Assembly (NCBI GenBank): GCA_963812505.1
Contig: CAWEVM010000022.1
Location: forward strand, 124,001 to 188,000
Length of the DNA: 64,000 nucleotides
Source: JAMXLO01 sp963812505
GTDB lineage: Bacteria > Pseudomonadota > Alphaproteobacteria > Acetobacterales > Acetobacteraceae
Direction of reading: 5' to 3'
Below are positions 7,741 through 16,016 of the stretch, piece after piece; the stretch's first letter is position 1; each line of letters starts with the position of its first letter. Made by a program: the position numbers and the translations under genes. The notes beneath the pieces were generated by a model. It was not told where the DNA came from. It saw only the letters and a list, made by a program, of their open reading frames with translations, and ran no database searches.

Positions 7741-7965
7741 ATGTGGCCGATATTCACCAACTCGCTTCGACTGTTCCTGAAGGGCAAGCTGTTCCGCGAC
7801 CCGAAAGCGGTACTGCTGCGCTGGTTTGCGGGTTTCGCGATCGCGCTGGCGGCAGTGCTCATTCTGAGACTGCTCGGCGTGCCGGTCTGGCTCGCTGTCG
7901 TGCTGGCATCGCTGGCCGTCGGCGTGATCCAGCCGTATCTGTTCCGCGATCTGAAATACGCATGA
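7741..7965 (+). CDS. Small membrane protein of the hydrogenase operon (second of two)
   Basis: The 74-aa protein has a basic, amphipathic N-terminus (FTNSLRLFLKGKLFRDPK) followed by two hydrophobic stretches at about residues 27-44 and 46-64, and a short charged C-terminus (FRDLKYA). The element FRDxK occurs near both ends. It forms a tandem pair with the preceding small membrane gene, from which it is separated by 9 bp. No family is recognised; a membrane anchor or assembly role for the hydrogenase is an inference. Confidence 0.7.
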   Translation: MWPIFTNSLRLFLKGKLFRDPKAVLLRWFAGFAIALAAVLILRLLGVPVWLAVVLASLAVGVIQPYLFRDLKYA

Positions 7966-7975
7966 GGATCGCGTT

Positions 7976-8872
7976 GTGAGCAGCGCCGCGACAGGACGCG
8001 CACAGACTTCGCCGCAGGATGAGGCAGCGGCGGAACTGGACCGCCTGGTGCATGCGATCACCAGCCAGGAGGCCATCGTCGATGGTTGGGACGCCGCGCA
8101 AGGCGCGACCGTGCAGGCGCTGAAGGCAGCGATCGAGGCGTTGCACAAGGAGGCAATACGCCGGCTGATCCGGACCTTGAAGGATGATCCCGCTGCGCTG
8201 CCCAGATTGCGCGAGGCGGTGGCCGATCCGATCGTGCGCGGCGTGCTGCAATTTCACGGGATGCTGCGCGAGTCTCTGGAAGCCCGACTGGAGCGTGCGT
8301 TGGACGACGTGAGGCCATCGATGCGCCTGCATGGCGGCGACGTGGAACTGGTCCGCGTGGTTCCGCCTGATGCGGTGGAGATTCGTCTGACCGGTGCCTG
8401 CCACGGTTGTCCGGCCTCCAGCGAGACACTGCGCGAAGGCGTCGAGCGCGCCATCCGCCTGCACTGTCCGGAAATTGTTCACATCAGGCAGGTCAGCAGA
8501 GGCCCGATGAAGCAGGCTGCCGACGTGACTCACTTCATCAGTCCGTTCGCTGCCAATACGGATCAGGGCTGGGTCGATGCAGCGCGGCTGGACGAAATTC
8601 CCGAGGGCGGCGTGATTGAGCGCAGGGTCGCCGGGCGCTCCGTGCTGCTGAGCCGGCGCGGCGGACGGGTCAGTTGCTTCGACAACGCCTGCGCGCACCT
8701 GGGCATGCCGCTGGAGATGGGCGACATCGCGGACGGCGTTATCACCTGCACGTATCACGGCTTCCGCTATCTGCTGGAAACCGGCGAATGCCTGACCGCC
8801 CCGGAGGTGCAGCTTGTAGCACATGCGGCGCGCGTGCGGGGTGGCCGCGTCGCCGTGCGGCTGGAGGGCTAG
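7976..8872 (+). CDS. NifU C-terminal domain fused to a Rieske [2Fe-2S] domain
   Basis: The 298-aa protein starts at GTG 7976. It has three parts: a helical N-terminus (about 1-105), a NifU-like scaffold domain (about 106-175) with the CHGC pair Cys142/Cys145, and a Rieske domain (about 195-298). The Rieske ligands are Cys239/His241 (CAHLG) and Cys258/His261 (CTYHG). The NifU-C domain normally builds and hands over Fe-S clusters, and Rieske domains transfer electrons. Joined in one protein inside a hydrogenase operon, they suggest either cluster delivery to HupS or an electron carrier downstream of it. I recall NifU/Rieske accessory genes in other group 2a loci, but their function is unproven. 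Confidence 0.85.
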   Translation: MSSAATGRAQTSPQDEAAAELDRLVHAITSQEAIVDGWDAAQGATVQALKAAIEALHKEAIRRLIRTLKDDPAALPRLREAVADPIVRGVLQFHGMLRESLEARLERALDDVRPSMRLHGGDVELVRVVPPDAVEIRLTGACHGCPASSETLREGVERAIRLHCPEIVHIRQVSRGPMKQAADVTHFISPFAANTDQGWVDAARLDEIPEGGVIERRVAGRSVLLSRRGGRVSCFDNACAHLGMPLEMGDIADGVITCTYHGFRYLLETGECLTAPEVQLVAHAARVRGGRVAVRLEG

Positions 8873-8875
8873 GCC

Positions 8876-10087
8876 GTGGCGACCGCGCTTCGTGTCAGCC
8901 TGACGCCCGCGCTGAAGCTTGCACCGATCCCATCAGGTCTGGCGGTGCTGGACCGCGAGGGACCGTTTGCTTGCCTTGGTCTGTCTGGCAGCGCTGACGG
9001 ACTGGCGATGCCGGTGGCGCCAAGTGCCTCCTCCTTATTCGGGCCCCGCGGCGCCAGCCTGATAGGGCCGTGCGGTCCGCTCTGGGTGAGCGATACAGGC
9101 CATCACAGGCTGCTTGGCTGGGCGAAGGTGCCGGACGGTGACAACACGCCGGCCGACTGGGTGATCGGGCAACCGGACTTCATCCGCGAAGGCCGCAACG
9201 CCAAGGGCGAGCCAGGGCCAGCCACCTTGAACGTGCCGACCGGAGTCACGTCGCTTGGCGATGGGATCGCGGTCGCCGATGCCTGGAACCATCGTGTGCT
9301 GATCTGGCATTTACGGCCCGAGCGCAGCAATGCACCCGCCGACGTGGTGCTGGGACAGGCGGATTTCGCGTCCGTGGAGGCCAACGGGGGCCACGCCACG
9401 GCATCGGCCCAGTCGCTGTTTTGGCCCTACGGCGTGCACTGGGACGGTGCACGGCTTTGGGTCGCCGACACTGGCAACCGGCGGGTGCTGATGTGGCATG
9501 GTGTGCCGATGAGCAATGGGTGTCCGGCCGATCTGGTGCTCGGTCAGCGTGACTTCGGCACACGCGATGAGAACGGCGGCGGCGAGCCGAGCCTGTCCAG
9601 CATGCGGTGGCCGCACGACGTGACGGTCTGGGATGGCTCGCTGTGCGTGACCGATGCCGGCAACAACCGCATCATGATCTGGGATGACTTGCCGACCCGC
9701 AACGATCAGGCTTGTGACAGGCTACTCGGCCAGGTCGACCCGACGCAGGTCGATCATAACCAGTCGCTCTACTGGCCAAGCGCCAGCACACTGCATATGC
9801 CGTACGGCATCGCCTCGAGCGGAAAGTGGCTGGTGGCCGCCGACACCGCGAACTCGCGGCTGCTGGGCTGGCACGCCGATGACAACGCACATCAGCCCAG
9901 TGCGTGCGCGTTGACCGGGCAAGACGATTTCCATGCCAAGGGCGACAATCGCTGGGCTCTGCCCAGCCGGGACAGTCTGTGCTGGCCATACGGCATCGCG
10001 TTGTGCGGCGATGCGGCAGTCGTCGCGGATTCCGGGAACAACCGGGTCCTGTTGTGGCGCCTCGCACCGGGCCTTGTAGCGTCATGA
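8876..10087 (+). CDS. NHL-repeat beta-propeller protein of the hydrogenase operon
   Basis: The 403-aa protein starts at GTG 8876, 3 bp after the NifU-Rieske stop. Repeated NHL signatures appear as WVSDTGHHRLLGW, AVADAWNHRVLIW, WVADTGNRRVLMW, CVTDAGNNRIMIW, VAADTANSRLLGW and VVADSGNNRVLLW, so six blades are visible. Between them lies a recurring segment of the type PADVVLGQADF. There is no signal peptide. NHL propellers usually bind partner proteins. Group 2a hydrogenase loci elsewhere also carry an NHL gene as I recall, so a structural or docking role is likely. Its stop overlaps the hypF start by 4 bp. Confidence 0.87.
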   Translation: MATALRVSLTPALKLAPIPSGLAVLDREGPFACLGLSGSADGLAMPVAPSASSLFGPRGASLIGPCGPLWVSDTGHHRLLGWAKVPDGDNTPADWVIGQPDFIREGRNAKGEPGPATLNVPTGVTSLGDGIAVADAWNHRVLIWHLRPERSNAPADVVLGQADFASVEANGGHATASAQSLFWPYGVHWDGARLWVADTGNRRVLMWHGVPMSNGCPADLVLGQRDFGTRDENGGGEPSLSSMRWPHDVTVWDGSLCVTDAGNNRIMIWDDLPTRNDQACDRLLGQVDPTQVDHNQSLYWPSASTLHMPYGIASSGKWLVAADTANSRLLGWHADDNAHQPSACALTGQDDFHAKGDNRWALPSRDSLCWPYGIALCGDAAVVADSGNNRVLLWRLAPGLVAS

Positions 10088-12519
10088 ACACGCTGGCGGA
10101 TCCGTTGGCTGATGATCGCGACATCGCCGAACTGGTCCGCGTGCGAGGCCTGGTGCAGGGCGTCGGGTTCCGACCGACTGTGTGGCTGCTGGCGCGCCGT
10201 TATGGCCTGCGCGGGTGGGTGGCCAATGACGGCGACGGCGTCATCATCCGGTTGCGCGGCTCAGCAAAAACAATCCAGCGGCTGATCGCCAGTCTGGCGG
10301 ATGAGGCGCCGCCGCTGGCGCGGATCGACCGGATCGAACGCACCGTGTGCCCAGCATCGCCTGACGATGCCGCGTTTCGCATCATCAGCAGCGTGCCGAC
10401 CCGGGCGCGCACTGGCGTCGTACCCGACGCGGCGACCTGCCCGCAATGCCGCGCAGATGTGCTGAACGCCTTCGAGCGGCGCTATCGCTATGCGTTCACC
10501 AACTGCACCCATTGCGGACCGCGCCTGTCGATCATCGAGGCGATCCCCTACGACCGGCAATCCACCACGATGCGAAAGTTCTGTGTCTGCCCGGCCTGCG
10601 CGGCCGAATACGACGCGCCAGACGACCGTCGCTTCCACGCACAGCCGATCGCCTGCCACGCCTGCGGGCCGCGCGCCTGGCTGGAGCGCGGTGACGGCCG
10701 ACCGCTTGCCTTGGATGCCATCACCACACTGGACGATGTGGATGGCGCGGCCACGTTGCTGATGCGCGGGGAGATCCTGGCGATCAAGGGGCTGGGCGGT
10801 TTTCAGCTCGCCTGCGACGCGACCAACCCGGAGGCCGTCGCCCGTTTGCGCGAACGCAAACGCAGGCCGCGCAAGCCACTCGCGCTGATGGTGCGCGATA
10901 TCGATGTCGCGCGGGCCTGGTGCGACATTGACGCGCAGGAGGCGAACATCCTGCGCAGCACCGCCGCCCCTATCGTGATTGTCAAACCACGCGCCGACGG
11001 CCGGCGCGTCGCCGAGACTATCGCGCCCGGCGTCGGCACGCTTGGCGTCATGCTGCCGAACACGCCGCTGCACCATTTGATGATGCGGCGGTTGGATCGG
11101 CCGATCGTGCTGACCAGCGGCAATCTGTCGGACGAGCCGCAATGCATCGACAACGCGGACGCGCGACAGACACTCGGCGGCATCGCTGATTATTTCCTGA
11201 TGCACGACCGCGATATCACTCGGCGCGTCGATGACTCCATCGTGCGCATCATCGGCGGCAAACCCCGCATCATGCGGCGCGCACGCGGCTACGCGCCGGC
11301 ACCCACGGCGCTTCCGGATGGCTTCGCCGCTGCTCCGCCGGTTCTTGCGATGGGTGGTGAACTGAAAGGGGCGTTCTGCCTGCTGCGCGACGGCCAGGCC
11401 ATCCTGTCGCACCACATGGGCGATCTGGAGAACGCCAAGACCTTCGCCGACTACGCACAGTCGATCGAGGCGTATCAGCGATTGTTCGAGCACGTGCCGA
11501 CGATCATCGCTGTCGATCGCCATCCCGAGTATCTGTCCACAAAACTGGGGCGCGATCTTGCCGCGCGGCATGTGGCGGACCTGGCGGAAGTGCAGCACCA
11601 TCATGCCCATATGGCCGCCTGCCTCGCGGAGAATGGAATCGCCCTGGATGCCGCTCCGGTGATCGGCGTGGCCCTGGACGGCCTTGGCTACGGCCTGGAC
11701 GGCACGCTCTGGGGCGGCGAATTCCTGCTGGCCGACTACCGCGACTGCCAACGGCTGGCCACGTTCAAGCCGATCGCCATGCCAGGCGGCGCGCAGGCGA
11801 TCCGTGAGCCTTGGCGCAACACCTACGCACATCTCATGGCCGAGATGGGCTGGGCACGGTTTGCGATGGACTATGCCGATCTCGCGCTTTGCCGGTTTCT
11901 GGAGACGAAGCCTCGTGCGGTGCTCGACGGCATGATCGCGCGTGGCGTCAACAGCCCGTTGGCAAGCTCGTGCGGTCGCCTGTTCGATGCGGCGGCAGCG
12001 GCGGCCGGGGTCTGTCGCGAACGCGCGGAATACGAAGGCCACGCGGCCGTGGAGTTCGAGGCAATGGTGGACGCGCACGCTCTCGCGCACGAGGACGAGC
12101 GTCTCGCCTATCCGTTCGCAATCCCTCGGCTCAAATCCAGCAACCTGCCCTACGTGGAACCGCTGCCGATGTGGCAGGCGCTGCTCGGCGATCTGATCGA
12201 GGACACGCCGGTGCCGGTGATTGCCGCACGGTTCCACAAGGGGCTTGCCTCGGTCATCGCGCGCATGGTCGACAAGCTGCGGCAGCGCGATCCCGACATG
12301 GCACCGGTCACGACTGTCGCGCTGTCTGGCGGTGTGTTGCAGAACCGTGTGCTGCTTGAGCTGCTGGTGGGCCGGCTCGAAGCGCTGGGCCTTCGCGTGC
12401 TCACCCACGCACAGGTGCCTGCCAACGATGGCGGGCTCGCACTCGGCCAGGCGGCGATCGCGGCGGCTCGGGCTATCGCGCTCGGCGAAGAACAACGAGG
12501 AAGCACGCCATGTGCCTAG
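10084..12519 (+). CDS. hypF: Carbamoyltransferase HypF (CN ligand synthesis)
   Basis: The 811-aa protein makes the thiocarbamate precursor of the active-site cyanide ligands from carbamoyl phosphate and passes it to HypE. Visible domains: acylphosphatase-like (VRGLVQGVGFRPTVW, about 15-100), two zinc fingers (CPQC and CTHC, then CPAC and CHAC, about 120-200), a YrdC-like domain (LAIKGLGGFQLACDA and onward), and a Kae1/TobZ-like C-terminus with the metal-binding HHHAHMA. The open frame extends upstream, but the ATG at 10084 overlaps the NHL stop by 4 bp and gives the expected N-terminus. The length is normal for the family. It overlaps hypC by 10 bp. Confidence 0.95.
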   Translation: MNTLADPLADDRDIAELVRVRGLVQGVGFRPTVWLLARRYGLRGWVANDGDGVIIRLRGSAKTIQRLIASLADEAPPLARIDRIERTVCPASPDDAAFRIISSVPTRARTGVVPDAATCPQCRADVLNAFERRYRYAFTNCTHCGPRLSIIEAIPYDRQSTTMRKFCVCPACAAEYDAPDDRRFHAQPIACHACGPRAWLERGDGRPLALDAITTLDDVDGAATLLMRGEILAIKGLGGFQLACDATNPEAVARLRERKRRPRKPLALMVRDIDVARAWCDIDAQEANILRSTAAPIVIVKPRADGRRVAETIAPGVGTLGVMLPNTPLHHLMMRRLDRPIVLTSGNLSDEPQCIDNADARQTLGGIADYFLMHDRDITRRVDDSIVRIIGGKPRIMRRARGYAPAPTALPDGFAAAPPVLAMGGELKGAFCLLRDGQAILSHHMGDLENAKTFADYAQSIEAYQRLFEHVPTIIAVDRHPEYLSTKLGRDLAARHVADLAEVQHHHAHMAACLAENGIALDAAPVIGVALDGLGYGLDGTLWGGEFLLADYRDCQRLATFKPIAMPGGAQAIREPWRNTYAHLMAEMGWARFAMDYADLALCRFLETKPRAVLDGMIARGVNSPLASSCGRLFDAAAAAAGVCRERAEYEGHAAVEFEAMVDAHALAHEDERLAYPFAIPRLKSSNLPYVEPLPMWQALLGDLIEDTPVPVIAARFHKGLASVIARMVDKLRQRDPDMAPVTTVALSGGVLQNRVLLELLVGRLEALGLRVLTHAQVPANDGGLALGQAAIAAARAIALGEEQRGSTPCA

Positions 12520-12788
12520 GCATCCCAGGACGCATCGTCGAGATCTCCGACACCAACAGCAATCTCGCGATCGTTGAGGTTGGGGGCGTGCGGCGGCCGA
12601 TCAACATCAGCTTCATCACGATAGAGGGGCGGGAGCCGCAGTCTTATGTCGGCGAATGGGTGCTGATGCATGTCGGATTCGCCATGAGCCGCATCGACGA
12701 GGACGAGGCGGCGCGCACATTGGAACTGCTGCATGAACTGGGTGAGGCCCAGGCCGAGATGGAAGCCATGCGCGGGTTCGAACCATGA
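12510..12788 (+). CDS. hypC: Hydrogenase maturation chaperone HypC
   Basis: The 92-aa protein starts MCLGIPGRIVEI; the second-position cysteine is the conserved residue that holds the Fe(CN)2CO unit in complex with HypD and delivers it to the large subunit. The rest forms the small OB-like fold (GEWVLMHVGFAMSRIDEDEA) typical of HypC/HupF. It overlaps hypF by 10 bp and the following SIS gene by 4 bp. Confidence 0.94.
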   Translation: MCLGIPGRIVEISDTNSNLAIVEVGGVRRPINISFITIEGREPQSYVGEWVLMHVGFAMSRIDEDEAARTLELLHELGEAQAEMEAMRGFEP

Positions 12789-13474
12789 CAGAGGGCCGCG
12801 CACTGCAAGAGCTGTATCCGTTCCTCCATGGCGACAAGCAGGATGCGGTCCGGCTGCGCGGCACGTTGCTTGAGTCGGTGCATCGGAAGGCGCACGACAG
12901 CATTGAGGCGAAGGAGCGTTTCTTCAGCGAGAATGCCGCCGCCGTTGTCGCGGCGGCGGAAGCGATCGCCGGCGTGTATCGCCGCCGCGGCCGACTGTTC
13001 AGCATGGGCAATGGCGGGTCGAGCTGCGATGCCGCGCACTTCGCGGTGGAGTTCCTGCATCCGGTGACCGCGGGCAGACCGGCGCTGACCGCGATCAACC
13101 TGACCGCCGACATTGCGATGCTGACAGCGGTCGGCAACGATGTCGGCTTCGGCCACGTCTTCGTCCGTCAGTTGATCGCGCAAGCCAACCCGGGCGATGG
13201 ACTTGTCGGGTTCTCGACCAGCGGCAATTCCGAGAACCTGCTCGCCGCGTTTGCCAAAGCGAAGGAGCTCGGCCTGATCACTATTGGCTTCGCGGGCAAC
13301 GACGGCGGCAAGATGGAGCGCGACGGTGGTCTGGATCATTGTCTGGTGGTGCGGAGCGACAGCATCCACCGGATCCAGGAGACGCATGTGGCGATCTATC
13401 ACATCCTTTGGGATCTGGTGCACACGCTGCTTGCTGAGGATCGCGGTGGATTGGAGAGCGGGGTGGCGTCATGA
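12785..13474 (+). CDS. SIS-domain (GmhA-like) protein within the hyp operon
   Basis: The 229-aa protein has one sugar isomerase domain: SMGNGGSSCDAAHFAVEF for the phosphosugar loop, then GFSTSGNSENLLAAFAKAKE and a C-terminal helix IHRIQETHVAIYHILWDLVH. It resembles phosphoheptose isomerase GmhA but has a longer N-terminus. It overlaps hypC and hypD by 4 bp each, so it is translated with them and probably acts in hydrogenase biogenesis rather than LPS heptose synthesis. I recall GmhA-like genes between hypC and hypD in other group 2a loci. Its reaction is unknown. Confidence 0.85.
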   Translation: MTEGRALQELYPFLHGDKQDAVRLRGTLLESVHRKAHDSIEAKERFFSENAAAVVAAAEAIAGVYRRRGRLFSMGNGGSSCDAAHFAVEFLHPVTAGRPALTAINLTADIAMLTAVGNDVGFGHVFVRQLIAQANPGDGLVGFSTSGNSENLLAAFAKAKELGLITIGFAGNDGGKMERDGGLDHCLVVRSDSIHRIQETHVAIYHILWDLVHTLLAEDRGGLESGVAS

Positions 13475-14610
13475 AGTATGTCGACGAGTTCCGCGATCCG
13501 GTGAAGGCGCGTGTGCTGCTGGGCGAGATTCGCAAGTTGAGCGTGGCCATCTCGCGTAACCGGAAGCGGCCGTTGCAGATCATGGAAGTGTGCGGGGGGC
13601 ACACGCACTCGATATTTCGCTACGGCATTCAGCAGATGCTGCCAGACGCGGTGGAGTTCGTGCACGGGCCCGGCTGCCCGGTCTGCGTGCTGCCGATGGG
13701 GCGAGTTGACGACTGTGTGGCACTGGCGGAACGGCCGGAGGTGATCTTCACCACGTTCGGCGACGCGATGCGGGTGCCGGGATCGCGCAAGAGTCTGCTG
13801 AAGGCGAAGGCTGACGGTGCGGATGTGCGCATGGTCTACTCGCCGCTCGATGCGCTGGCAATCGCGCGGAAGCATCCGGATCGGGAGGTCATCTTCTTCG
13901 GCCTGGGCTTCGAGACCACGATGCCGAGTACCGCGATGACGGTGATCGAGGCGCGCAAGCAGGACGTGAGGAATTTCTCGCTGTTCTGCAATCACATCAC
14001 CATCATTCCGACGATCAAGGCGATCCTGGACTCGCCCGACCTCCACCTGGATGGGTTCCTGGGGCCTGGGCATGTCAGCATGGTGATCGGCACCGGCACC
14101 TATGAGTTCATCGCGCGGCACTATCGCAAGCCGATCACCATCGCCGGGTTCGAGCCATTGGACGTGCTGCATGCGCTTTGGATGGTGCTGAAGCAGATCG
14201 ACGATGGCCGCTGCGAGGTCGAGAACCAGTATGGCCGCGTCGTTCCGGCGAACGGCAATCCGAACGCGCTCGCGGCGATCCACGAGGTCTACGAACTGCG
14301 CGAGTTCTTCGAGTGGCGCGGCCTTGGCTCGATCGATCATTCCGGCGTGCAGCTGCGCGAGAGCTATGCCGCGTTCGATGCCGAACGGAAGTTCGCCGTG
14401 CCCAACATCAGGATTGCCGATCCGAAGGCGTGCCAGTGCGGCGAGGTGCTGAAGGGCGTGATCAAGCCGCGTCAGTGCAAGGTGTTCGGCACTGCCTGCA
14501 CGCCGGAGACCCCGCTGGGTTCGTTGATGGTCTCCAGCGAAGGTGCCTGCGCGGCCTATTACAACTACGGCCGCACCGACATGTCGCTCGTGGCGGACGC
14601 CGCCGGATGA
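13471..14610 (+). CDS. hypD: Fe-S scaffold protein HypD (Fe(CN)2CO assembly)
   Basis: The 379-aa protein carries a [4Fe-4S] cluster and forms the platform on which HypC and HypE build the Fe(CN)2CO unit. Conserved blocks are MEVCGGHTHSIFRYGI, HGPGCPVCVLP, FGLGFETTMPSTA, PGHVSMVIG and the cysteine-rich C-terminus (ACQCGEVLKGVIKPRQC, then FGTACTPETPLG, then SEGACAAYY). The length is typical. It overlaps the SIS gene upstream and hypE downstream by 4 bp each. Confidence 0.95.
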   Translation: MKYVDEFRDPVKARVLLGEIRKLSVAISRNRKRPLQIMEVCGGHTHSIFRYGIQQMLPDAVEFVHGPGCPVCVLPMGRVDDCVALAERPEVIFTTFGDAMRVPGSRKSLLKAKADGADVRMVYSPLDALAIARKHPDREVIFFGLGFETTMPSTAMTVIEARKQDVRNFSLFCNHITIIPTIKAILDSPDLHLDGFLGPGHVSMVIGTGTYEFIARHYRKPITIAGFEPLDVLHALWMVLKQIDDGRCEVENQYGRVVPANGNPNALAAIHEVYELREFFEWRGLGSIDHSGVQLRESYAAFDAERKFAVPNIRIADPKACQCGEVLKGVIKPRQCKVFGTACTPETPLGSLMVSSEGACAAYYNYGRTDMSLVADAAG

Positions 14611-15674
14611 ACGTTCGGGCACCTATCGGTGCGCGGCGCGGCGGCACGGTGCGCGATGCGCGCATCAACATGTCGCACGGCAGCGGCGGAAAGGCGATGC
14701 GCGCGCTGATCGAGGACGTGTTTCTCCCTGCGTTCGACAATCCCATGCTTGGCGCGTTGGAGGACCAGGCGCGCATCCCTCTCGCGGACCTCGCGAGACA
14801 TGGTGACCGACTTGCGTTCACCACCGATACCTATGTGGTCGATCCGCTATTCTTTCCGGGCGGGGACATCGGCACGCTTGCGGTGGCGGGCACCGTCAAC
14901 GATCTCGCGATGTGCGGCGCACGACCGTTGTTCCTGTCGTGCGGCATGGTGCTGGAGGAGGGACTGGACGTCGACATCCTGCGCCGCGTGGCAGCCAGCA
15001 TGAAGCGCGTCGCCGATCGGGCCGGCGTCGCCATCGTGACCGGGGACACCAAGGTCGTCGAGCGCGGTGCCGCTGACAAGCTGTTCGTGAACACGGCCGG
15101 CATCGGTGTCGTGCCACACGGGGTTGCGATGTCGGCGAACCAGGCGCGCCCAGGCGACGTGGTGATCGTGAACGGCGTACTCGGCGATCATGGCACAGCC
15201 ATCCTGATCGCGCGCAACCAGTTGGCGCTGGAGGCCGATGTATCGAGCGACTGCCAGCCGCTGGACGGGCTCGTGGCGTCGATGCTGGCAGTGTGCCCAT
15301 CCATCCACTGCCTGCGCGATGCGACGCGCGGCGGCATTGCCACGGTGCTGAACGAGTTCGCGCAAAGCTCGAATGTCGGCATCCGCATCCGCGAGGACGC
15401 GCTGCCGCTGCGCGAGGAGGTCAAGGGGGCCTGCGAAATCCTGGGGCTCGATCCGCTGTATCTGGCCAACGAGGGCAAGCTCGTGGCGGTGGTGGCCGCG
15501 ACCGACGCCGACCGTGTGCTGACGGCGATGCGAGCGCATCCTGCCGGAACGGGTGCTGTGATGATCGGCGAGGTGACTGAACGCCCCACAGGCATGGTGG
15601 TGCTGCACACTGCGTTTGGTGGCGAGCGAATTGTCGACATGCTGGTCGGCGAGCAATTGCCGAGGATCTGTTAG
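14607..15674 (+). CDS. hypE: Hydrogenase maturation protein HypE
   Basis: The 355-aa AIR-synthase-family enzyme dehydrates the C-terminal thiocarbamate to a thiocyanate, which becomes the cyanide ligand. The catalytic C-terminal cysteine is intact: the protein ends PRIC. The N-terminus shows NMSHGSGGKAMRALI, then the ATP-binding segments DTYVVDPLFFPGG and GTVNDLAMCGA, then CLRDATRGGIATVLNEFA. The frame is open upstream inside hypD, but the ATG at 14607 overlaps the hypD stop by 4 bp and gives the expected start. Confidence 0.95.
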   Translation: MNVRAPIGARRGGTVRDARINMSHGSGGKAMRALIEDVFLPAFDNPMLGALEDQARIPLADLARHGDRLAFTTDTYVVDPLFFPGGDIGTLAVAGTVNDLAMCGARPLFLSCGMVLEEGLDVDILRRVAASMKRVADRAGVAIVTGDTKVVERGAADKLFVNTAGIGVVPHGVAMSANQARPGDVVIVNGVLGDHGTAILIARNQLALEADVSSDCQPLDGLVASMLAVCPSIHCLRDATRGGIATVLNEFAQSSNVGIRIREDALPLREEVKGACEILGLDPLYLANEGKLVAVVAATDADRVLTAMRAHPAGTGAVMIGEVTERPTGMVVLHTAFGGERIVDMLVGEQLPRIC

Positions 15675-15686
15675 CGATGCGAATCT

Positions 15687-16016
15687 ATGCATGAACTCAG
15701 CATCGCCAACGGGATCGTGGAGATATGCGCCGAACGCGCTGGGGATGCGCGCGTGATTCGGGTGCGGCTGGAGATCGGCCAACTGTCTGCGGTGATGCCT
15801 GATGCGGTGCGCTTTTGCTTCGATGTCTGCGCCAGGAACACCGTGCTCGAGGGCGCCGCACTGGAGATCATCGAGACACCTGGGCGGGCGGTGTGCCGCG
15901 ACTGCGACGGTGAGGTATCTTTGGTGCAACTTGTTGGCCGCTGCACCTGCGGCAGTGCAAACCTTCGCGTGATTGCCGGTGAGGAACTGAAGATCAGGGA
16001 AATGGAGGTCGCGTGA
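15687..16016 (+). CDS. hypA: Nickel-delivery protein HypA
   Basis: The 109-aa protein starts MHELSIANGIVEI; the MHE motif (Met1-His2-Glu3) is the nickel site. A zinc site is formed by CRDC and CTCG near residues 70-95, with the spacing slightly altered from the usual two CxxC pairs because the second is CTC. HypA works with HypB to place nickel in the large subunit. Its stop overlaps the hypB ATG by one base (TGATG). Confidence 0.92.
   Translation: MHELSIANGIVEICAERAGDARVIRVRLEIGQLSAVMPDAVRFCFDVCARNTVLEGAALEIIETPGRAVCRDCDGEVSLVQLVGRCTCGSANLRVIAGEELKIREMEVA

Noticed and set aside
6520..8148. 542-codon frame antisense to the TPR and small membrane genes
   Set aside because: It crosses three well-placed genes and has no signal, domain or ribosome-binding site.
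10261..12495. 744-codon open frame antisense to hypF
   Set aside because: High GC content leaves long open antisense frames. Its composition (rich in H, R, Q) has no recognisable domain, while hypF on the other strand is fully conserved.
14847..15929. 360-codon frame antisense to hypE
   Set aside because: Shadow of the conserved hypE coding sequence.
16013..16015. GTG one codon before the hypB ATG as start
   Set aside because: The ATG at 16016 gives the standard MCTTCGC start and overlaps the hypA stop; the extra codon adds nothing.
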